A stretch of 9,905 nt of DNA. It comes from DATKIY01 sp035543875. Its GTDB lineage: Bacteria; Actinomycetota; Actinomycetes; JAHEKZ01. Made by a program: the position numbers and the translations under genes. The notes below the pieces were generated by a model that was not told the origin of the DNA, ran no database searches, and saw nothing but the letters and a program-made list of their open reading frames with translations. The stretch covers positions 1-9,905 of the forward strand of contig DATKIY010000114.1 in the NCBI GenBank assembly GCA_035543875.1. The letters run 5' to 3'. Shown piece by piece: positions 6,064-9,905 of this stretch (position 1 is the stretch's first letter; every line of letters starts with the position of its first letter).

Positions 6064-6621
6064 TCAGTTGGTACCGGAGTCGACCGATGGCGATTCCAGA
6101 CCGAGCCGCGAGTCACGTGCCGCCGGACCGAACGTGACCGGTTCGTACTGATCCCCGTAGGGCAGTACCAACAGATTCAAGTGCACGATTCCCGAAGACG
6201 CAAAGTGCAGTTCAAGCTCGACCCAGTCGCCGATTTTTGCGTCAAGATTCGACGTGGTTGCGGTCGGGTTGTCGCCAAATCCCATACTCACCGAACTGCC
6301 TGAGTCGATCAGGATTGTTTCCGAAAGGTCGAGCGGAGTCCCATCAAGCGACGCGGACTCGAGTTGATCCGCCTCAAGGGTGTTGTTGACCAGCGTCACA
6401 ACCAACGTGGCGTTGTCGTTCAGCGCTACCACCGCTGCGTCGCGAACTCCCATGTACGGGTCACCGAAACCCGCGTCCACAGGTTGGTTGATGTTGCGAC
6501 CGTCGACGGGGTTGTACGACTGGCTGGTTTGTGCGGCCTGTCCAGCCTGACATCCGCTGAGACTGACAACGGCCGCGGCGGCAACTGCCAAAACGGCCGC
6601 CTTGTGAGGGGTGCGAATCAT
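6064..6621 (-). CDS. putative lipoprotein, degenerate PCu(A)C-like fold
   Basis: The 185-residue product starts with a basic n-region (MIRTPHK), a hydrophobic stretch (AAVLAVAAAAVV) and the lipobox LSGC with C24, so it is a predicted lipoprotein on the outer face of the membrane. After a short linker the mature part is beta-rich. The pattern VVALNDNATLVVTLVNNT, then ASLDGTPLDL, then IGDWVELELHFASSGIVHLNLLVLP resembles copper chaperone PCu(A)C (DUF461) domains. The Met/His copper ligands of that family are missing: the mature part has only two Met and two His, not in the usual motif. I therefore call the fold tentatively and assign no metal role. The start at 6621 was chosen over one at 6681 because it gives a proper signal peptide and has TACGCT 7 nt upstream. 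It follows the thioredoxin-like gene by 49 bp. Confidence 0.8.
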   Translation of the reverse strand: MIRTPHKAAVLAVAAAAVVSLSGCQAGQAAQTSQSYNPVDGRNINQPVDAGFGDPYMGVRDAAVVALNDNATLVVTLVNNTLEADQLESASLDGTPLDLSETILIDSGSSVSMGFGDNPTATTSNLDAKIGDWVELELHFASSGIVHLNLLVLPYGDQYEPVTFGPAARDSRLGLESPSVDSGTN

Positions 6622-6628
6622 GAGCGAC

Positions 6629-6634
6629 AGCGTA
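6629..6634 (-). promoter_or_regulatory. candidate -10 element of the lipoprotein gene
   Basis: On the minus strand TACGCT is followed by 7 nt (GTCGCTC) and the ATG. The hexamer is the same one found before gpm and phoU. There is no ribosome binding site, so this gene may be transcribed leaderlessly from its own promoter, apart from any read-through from the thioredoxin-like gene. Confidence 0.45.
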
Positions 6635-6670
6635 TCCAGCCAGGGGCCGAACGTGACGGGGGCCTTGCGG

Positions 6671-7441
6671 CTAGGTCCCAAAGTTAGAGCTCAAGGCCAC
6701 CAGTACGGGTTCCAACCTGACCGATCCGGAAGGATTCCGGACGATGTCGGCGACCACCCCGTCATCTCGAACGAGCAGCAGGGTCAGCGCGCTGGCGGCA
6801 TACGGCTGGGTGAACTGTCCGGTCGTGTCGACGAGCGGCTCGAGACGCACGCTGCCAAGGGACCGGTCGAGTTCAGCCAACTGGCCGACCTGGTCGGTCG
6901 TCCCCACGATCGTCAAGCTCAGCCCGTATTCCGTGGCCTGAAGCCGAATCGTCTTCAGCAACTCAGTGCAGTGGTCACAGGTGTCTGGGATGAGTGCGAT
7001 GACGGCCGGACGCAATGACCGAGCGGCTATCGCGGTTTGTCCACTGGCCAGGTTGACGTCCGGGAGCAGGGCGCCAGCCTGACCGGGAGCCAGTCCGGCG
7101 TCGGCTAGCGCAACTGAAGGAGCAGTTGCCGTCGGCGCATGTCTCACGAACGAGCCGACCAACCCGGCAGCCGTGACGATAACGATCGACACGAGCACGA
7201 TGGCAGCCGTGACGCTCAACCTCCGTCGTTGTTGCCGACGCCGGACCGTGCGCGTCGCTGGGAAGATCGGCGAGGTGTCATCCCTCGGTTCGCGCTGTGA
7301 CTCGCGCAGCCACTGATCGCGGTCAGCATCCAGTTCGCGGGCGTCTGGTGGTACGACCAGTGAGAGTCCGGCGATGTCGTCGGCGGACAGGTCGTCGTGG
7401 TGGCCGTCAGGGTCGGGACGCCCTGACCGCGGGGCGTTCAT
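6671..7441 (-). CDS. membrane-anchored thioredoxin-like protein
   Basis: From ATG 7441 the protein has 256 residues. It has an acidic cytoplasmic N-terminal part (about 1-65), an arginine cluster (RTVRRRQQRRR), one membrane helix (about 76-98) and an extracytoplasmic C-terminal domain. That domain looks thioredoxin-like (TlpA/AhpC-TSA type): PAVIALIPDTCDHCTELL carries a CDHC pair (C155, C158) after a beta strand, and later strands (LSLTIVGTT, ALTLLLVRDDGVVADI) follow the expected order. The usual cis-proline before the last strands is not evident, so redox activity is uncertain. An upstream TTG at 7573 would add 44 residues with no support. GATACT, 7 nt before the ATG, is a weak -10 candidate. 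It probably forms a two-gene unit with the lipoprotein downstream, suggesting shared work outside the membrane. Confidence 0.72.
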   Translation of the reverse strand: MNAPRSGRPDPDGHHDDLSADDIAGLSLVVPPDARELDADRDQWLRESQREPRDDTSPIFPATRTVRRRQQRRRLSVTAAIVLVSIVIVTAAGLVGSFVRHAPTATAPSVALADAGLAPGQAGALLPDVNLASGQTAIAARSLRPAVIALIPDTCDHCTELLKTIRLQATEYGLSLTIVGTTDQVGQLAELDRSLGSVRLEPLVDTTGQFTQPYAASALTLLLVRDDGVVADIVRNPSGSVRLEPVLVALSSNFGT

Positions 7442-7699
7442 GTTGGCCAGTATCCACAGGTGGAGGTCAAACCGCAGCGGCGAGTGCTTAGCAGTTTTAG
7501 CGACAGGTATGCCATGCAGCAGCAGCCAGCTGGCACCGCGGACGGCGCCGGGCGCGCGCGTGCCACGAAACATACCTGTTTGTCAAGCCCTGGAGGTGGC
7601 CCAACTACGGCGCTGACCTGCGCAAACGCCAGTGAGGGTGACGGTAACGCGTGTTATCCTTGGTGTTCACACTCCATCTTCCCGAGGGGATACGACCCT
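7442..7699. promoter_or_regulatory. divergent intergenic region upstream of carD, with nested inverted repeats
   Basis: No gene is seen in these 258 bp. ACAGGTATG (7503-7511) and CATACCTGT (7571-7579) are perfect inverted copies. Nested inside are TGGCAC (7531-7536) with GTGCCA (7560-7565), and a 10-bp palindrome GCCAGCTGGC (7525-7534). Nearer carD, TATCCT (7655-7660) is a plausible -10, giving a leader of about 30 nt, and GAGGGG (7684-7689) is a ribosome binding site 10 nt before the ATG. I see no clear -35. Confidence 0.5.
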
Positions 7700-8182
7700 A
7701 TGAGTTTCCAGGTCGGCGAGACCGTTGTTTATCCCCACCACGGGGCCGCCAAGATCGAAGCCACGGAAACTCGGATCATCAAAGGCGAGGAAAAGCTGTA
7801 CCTCGTCCTTAAGGTCACCCAGGGTGATCTCACTGTGCGGGTTCCAGCGGACAACGCGGAGTACGTAGGTGTGCGCGACGTCGTCAATGCTGATGGCCTA
7901 GAGCGGGTTTTTGACGTCTTGCGCATGCCATACACGGAAGAACCCACCAACTGGTCGCGTCGCTACAAGGCCAACCTGGAAAAACTCGCCTCGGGTGACG
8001 TCATCAAGGTCGCCGAGGTTGTTCGGGACCTCTGGCGCCGCGAGAAGGACCGTGGCCTGTCGGCCGGCGAGAAGCGAATGTTGGCCAAAGCCCGTCAGAT
8101 CCTTGTGTCCGAGCTTGCACTTGCCGAAAAGACCAACGAGGACAAGGCCGAGGCCATCCTCGACGAGGTGCTCGCCAGCTAG
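7700..8182 (+). CDS. carD: RNA polymerase-binding transcription factor CarD
   Basis: CarD binds the RNA polymerase beta subunit and the upstream edge of the transcription bubble, stabilising open complexes at rRNA and many other promoters; it is essential in mycobacteria. The 160-residue protein is close to the usual 160-162. The N-terminal Tudor-like RNAP-interaction domain (about 1-60) begins FQVGETVVYPHHGAAKIE and keeps R25 and R47, the beta-contact positions known in M. tuberculosis. The helical C-terminal domain keeps W85 (PTNWSRRYKANLEKL), the minor-groove wedge, and basic K125. ATG 7700 is supported by the conserved N terminus and the GAGGGG site. An in-frame GTG at 7460 would add 80 unrelated residues and is rejected. 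The gene lies upstream of the PIN-TRAM gene and ispD on the same strand. Confidence 0.97.
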   Translation: MSFQVGETVVYPHHGAAKIEATETRIIKGEEKLYLVLKVTQGDLTVRVPADNAEYVGVRDVVNADGLERVFDVLRMPYTEEPTNWSRRYKANLEKLASGDVIKVAEVVRDLWRREKDRGLSAGEKRMLAKARQILVSELALAEKTNEDKAEAILDEVLAS

Positions 8183-8187
8183 ACCAA

Positions 8188-8202
8188 GGCCAGCTCCTGG
8201 CC
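8188..8202 (+). repeat. short hairpin after carD
   Basis: GGCCAG (8188-8193), loop CTC, CTGGCC (8197-8202) lies 5 nt after the carD stop. There is no T tract, so it is at best a weak attenuator or an mRNA 3'-end stabiliser rather than a full terminator. Confidence 0.3.
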
Positions 8203-8251
8203 GAGGCTGCCCCGGTGACGCAGCCCACGTCGAGTCGAGGAGCCCCCGCCC

Positions 8252-9364
8252 ATGTTTCGCGCACGATTGACCAAGGTCCCCAGCGCTGTGGTCGAGTTGC
8301 TGCGTCTGTTTGTCATCCTCTTCTTTGCCGCGCTTGGCTCCGTCATCGGTTCGAACTGGGAGTTCACTGACACCCTGTGGGACACCTTCGACGGAGCGTG
8401 GATTGGCGTCCTGATCGGTTCTGGCTTGGGATACGTGCTTGGCGGAGTCTTGGGCCGGTCAACGGTAGCTGCGGTCGATCGGACCGAGCAGTCGTTGCGC
8501 TCAGTCTCGGCCGAGACCATCGTCGGCGGAGTCTTCGGTGGCATCGTGGGTGTCCTGCTCGGTGCGGCCGTTGCCTGGCCAGTGTTCTTCCTCGGGGATG
8601 CTTCTCTAGGCATTCCACTGTTCGGGTTCATGGTCGTCAGTGTGGGGTTGCTGGGATTTCGCGTGGGTGCGTCCAAACGCGACTCCATGATTGGCATGTT
8701 CGGCGCGCGCGCGGGAATGGCTCCACCGACCGCCTCGGCGTCGGCGTACCCAAAGTTGATTGATACTTCGGTAGCGATCGATGGCCGCATCATTGACGTG
8801 GTGCGCGCAGGGTTCCTGCATGGCCGCCTCTTGATCGTTGCACCAGTACTCGGCGAGCTCCAGGGATTCGCCGACTCCAGCGACGACTTGCGTCGCGCCA
8901 AGGGGCGCCGCGGGCTTGAGATTCTTGAGGCGCTAAAACGTGAGCCCGGCGTCGAAGTGACTGTCCTCGATGACACCGTCCCAGGCGTCCACGAAGTCGA
9001 CGCAAAGTTGGTGCGTCTTGCGATTGACAAAGACGCAGCACTCTTGACTCTGGACACAAATCTGGCCAAGGCGGCGTCGATCGCTGGGGTTCGGGTCTTG
9101 AACATGCACGCGTTGGCGTTGGCCTTACGACCACCTGTCACGGCGGGTGACGAGGTCGCAGTTCTGGTCACGAAATCCGGTAAAGAACCCGGCCAAGGTG
9201 TCGGTTACCTCGACGACGGCACGATGGTGGTCGTGGAGCGAGGCAGGGACTTCGTTGGGCACGAGTTGCACGTGGTGGTCACAAGTGTTTTGACCACCGC
9301 CAACGGCAGACTGGTGTTCTCGCGCCCAGTGGGCGAGGCTGTGCCTGTGGAGGCACATCGGTGA
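8252..9364 (+). CDS. PIN-TRAM domain integral membrane protein (YacL family)
   Basis: The 370-residue protein has four predicted membrane helices (about 15-34, 47-68, 90-111, 121-140). A cytoplasmic PIN nuclease-type domain follows (about 167-290), then a TRAM RNA-binding domain (about 295-365). Candidate PIN acidic residues are all present: D171 (LIDTSVAIDGR), E202 (GELQGF), D250 (HEVDAKL) and D268 (LTLDTNLAK). The TRAM part includes VAVLVTKSGKEPGQGVGYLDDGTMVVVE. The architecture matches the YacL/PilT N-terminus-like proteins of Gram-positive bacteria, whose role is poorly known; RNA cleavage is suggested by the domains, not shown. ATG 8252 has GAGGAG (8237-8242) 9 nt upstream. The stop overlaps the ispD GTG (GTGA, 9361-9364), indicating coupling with ispD and probably one transcript with carD 69 bp upstream. 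Confidence 0.92.
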   Translation: MFRARLTKVPSAVVELLRLFVILFFAALGSVIGSNWEFTDTLWDTFDGAWIGVLIGSGLGYVLGGVLGRSTVAAVDRTEQSLRSVSAETIVGGVFGGIVGVLLGAAVAWPVFFLGDASLGIPLFGFMVVSVGLLGFRVGASKRDSMIGMFGARAGMAPPTASASAYPKLIDTSVAIDGRIIDVVRAGFLHGRLLIVAPVLGELQGFADSSDDLRRAKGRRGLEILEALKREPGVEVTVLDDTVPGVHEVDAKLVRLAIDKDAALLTLDTNLAKAASIAGVRVLNMHALALALRPPVTAGDEVAVLVTKSGKEPGQGVGYLDDGTMVVVERGRDFVGHELHVVVTSVLTTANGRLVFSRPVGEAVPVEAHR

Positions 9365-9905
9365 GAACAGCTGCTGTTGTTCCGGCGGCCGGTCGCGGCG
9401 AGCGACTTGGTCCCGGAGCACCCAAAGCGCTGCGCGAGATTGCAGGACAACCCTTGCTCGTGCATGCCGTTCGTGCGCTGGCTGAAGCGAGGGCCGTCGA
9501 CATTGTGGTTGTGGCGGCGCCGATCGGCGAACAGACTTCGGTGCGACGACTGCTGGACCCCGTTGTCGCTGATACCGAGCTGATGGTGGTTACCGGAGGT
9601 GAGACAAGACAACAGTCTGTCGCTCTGGCGTTGCGCGTACTACCCGACGACGTTGATGTGGTTCTCGTTCACGACGCTGCGCGCCCTTTAGTTCCGAGTG
9701 AGACGGTGGACGCGGTTGCAACATCGGTCCGAAACGGATCGGACGCCGTCGTGCCGGGTCTGGCCATAGTCGACACCATCAAACGTGTCGATGCAGCGGG
9801 CAGGGTCGAGGAGACTGTGGACCGAGCGTCGCTGTGGGCTGCGCAAACGCCACAGGGATTTGCCCGGATCGTGCTTGAAGCCGCACATCGGGCCGCGGTT
9901 GACGA
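9361..9905 (+). CDS. ispD: 2-C-methyl-D-erythritol 4-phosphate cytidylyltransferase IspD (5' part)
   Basis: IspD joins CTP and 2-C-methyl-D-erythritol 4-phosphate in the MEP pathway to isopentenyl diphosphate. The gene runs off the right edge; 181 codons are visible of the usual 225-240. The N-terminal nucleotide-binding signature AAVVPAAGRGERLGPGAPKAL has the expected R15 and K22. VVTGGETRQQSV, VLVHDAARPLV, VDTIKRV and LWAAQTPQGF are the family blocks in order. GTG 9361 overlaps the upstream TGA by 4 nt (GTGA) and begins immediately before the conserved first strand, so this start is well supported. The missing end should contain the last helices and perhaps a neighbouring or fused ispF, which commonly follows ispD. 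Confidence 0.95.
   Translation, partial: MRTAAVVPAAGRGERLGPGAPKALREIAGQPLLVHAVRALAEARAVDIVVVAAPIGEQTSVRRLLDPVVADTELMVVTGGETRQQSVALALRVLPDDVDVVLVHDAARPLVPSETVDAVATSVRNGSDAVVPGLAIVDTIKRVDAAGRVEETVDRASLWAAQTPQGFARIVLEAAHRAAVD

Noticed and set aside
7442..7573. 44-residue N-terminal extension of the thioredoxin-like protein from 7573
   Set aside because: The extension carries no motif or start signal and would cover the left arm and most of the inverted-repeat region; ATG 7441 gives a sensible cytoplasmic tail and membrane anchor.
7663..7672. GTGTTCACAC near the carD leader as a RegX3 site
   Set aside because: It is a single GTTCAC-like match with no second repeat at 11 or 22 bp, so chance is the simpler explanation.
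8179..9171. 330-codon minus-strand frame opposite the PIN-TRAM gene
   Set aside because: It is an artefact of GC-rich codon use. Its Ser/Thr/Pro/Arg-rich composition is typical of antisense translation, while the plus-strand protein has clear domains.

Overview
The window reads as chromosomal DNA of a high-GC Gram-positive (Actinomycetota) bacterium. The evidence is the mycothiol gene mshA, a SenX3-RegX3/PhoR-PhoP type phosphate system, CarD with the actinobacterial RNA-polymerase and DNA contact residues, frequent GTG starts, and a GC-rich but not extreme composition. I cannot name the genus. It is a conserved housekeeping block: no phage genes, insertion sequences, CRISPR, rRNA or tRNA were seen.

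Layout. Positions 1-381 hold a possible tail of an upstream gene, a strong hairpin terminator (206-238) and the mshA leader. Next come mshA (382-1668) and an overlapping YbjN-family gene (1665-2165). A carboxymuconolactone decarboxylase/AhpD-like gene lies on the minus strand (2158-2562), followed by gpm (2634-3377), with a short divergent promoter region between them. phoU (3451-4110, minus) and senX3-regX3 (4254-6046, plus) are divergent around a 143-bp control region rich in GTTCACC-like PHO-box motifs. A minus-strand pair follows: a membrane-anchored thioredoxin-like gene (6671-7441) and a lipoprotein gene (6064-6621). After a 258-bp intergenic region come carD (7700-8182), a four-helix PIN-TRAM membrane protein (8252-9364) and the first 181 codons of ispD (9361 to the window edge).

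How the genes fit together. Three themes appear. The first is phosphate sensing: phoU, senX3, regX3 and a candidate self-regulating PHO-box region. The second is redox: mycothiol synthesis, a CxxC AhpD-like protein and an extracytoplasmic CxxC protein. The third is core metabolism and transcription: phosphoglycerate mutase, CarD and the MEP isoprenoid enzyme IspD.

The most notable points are these. The SenX3/PhoR-type kinase has no transmembrane segment in any frame. GTTCACC-type motifs recur every 21-22 bp between phoU and senX3. TAnnnT -10 elements sit 6-7 nt before five start codons, implying widespread leaderless transcription. Two inverted repeats interlace between gpm and phoU, and a nested, palindrome-rich stretch lies upstream of carD. 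I found no clearly new biological system.
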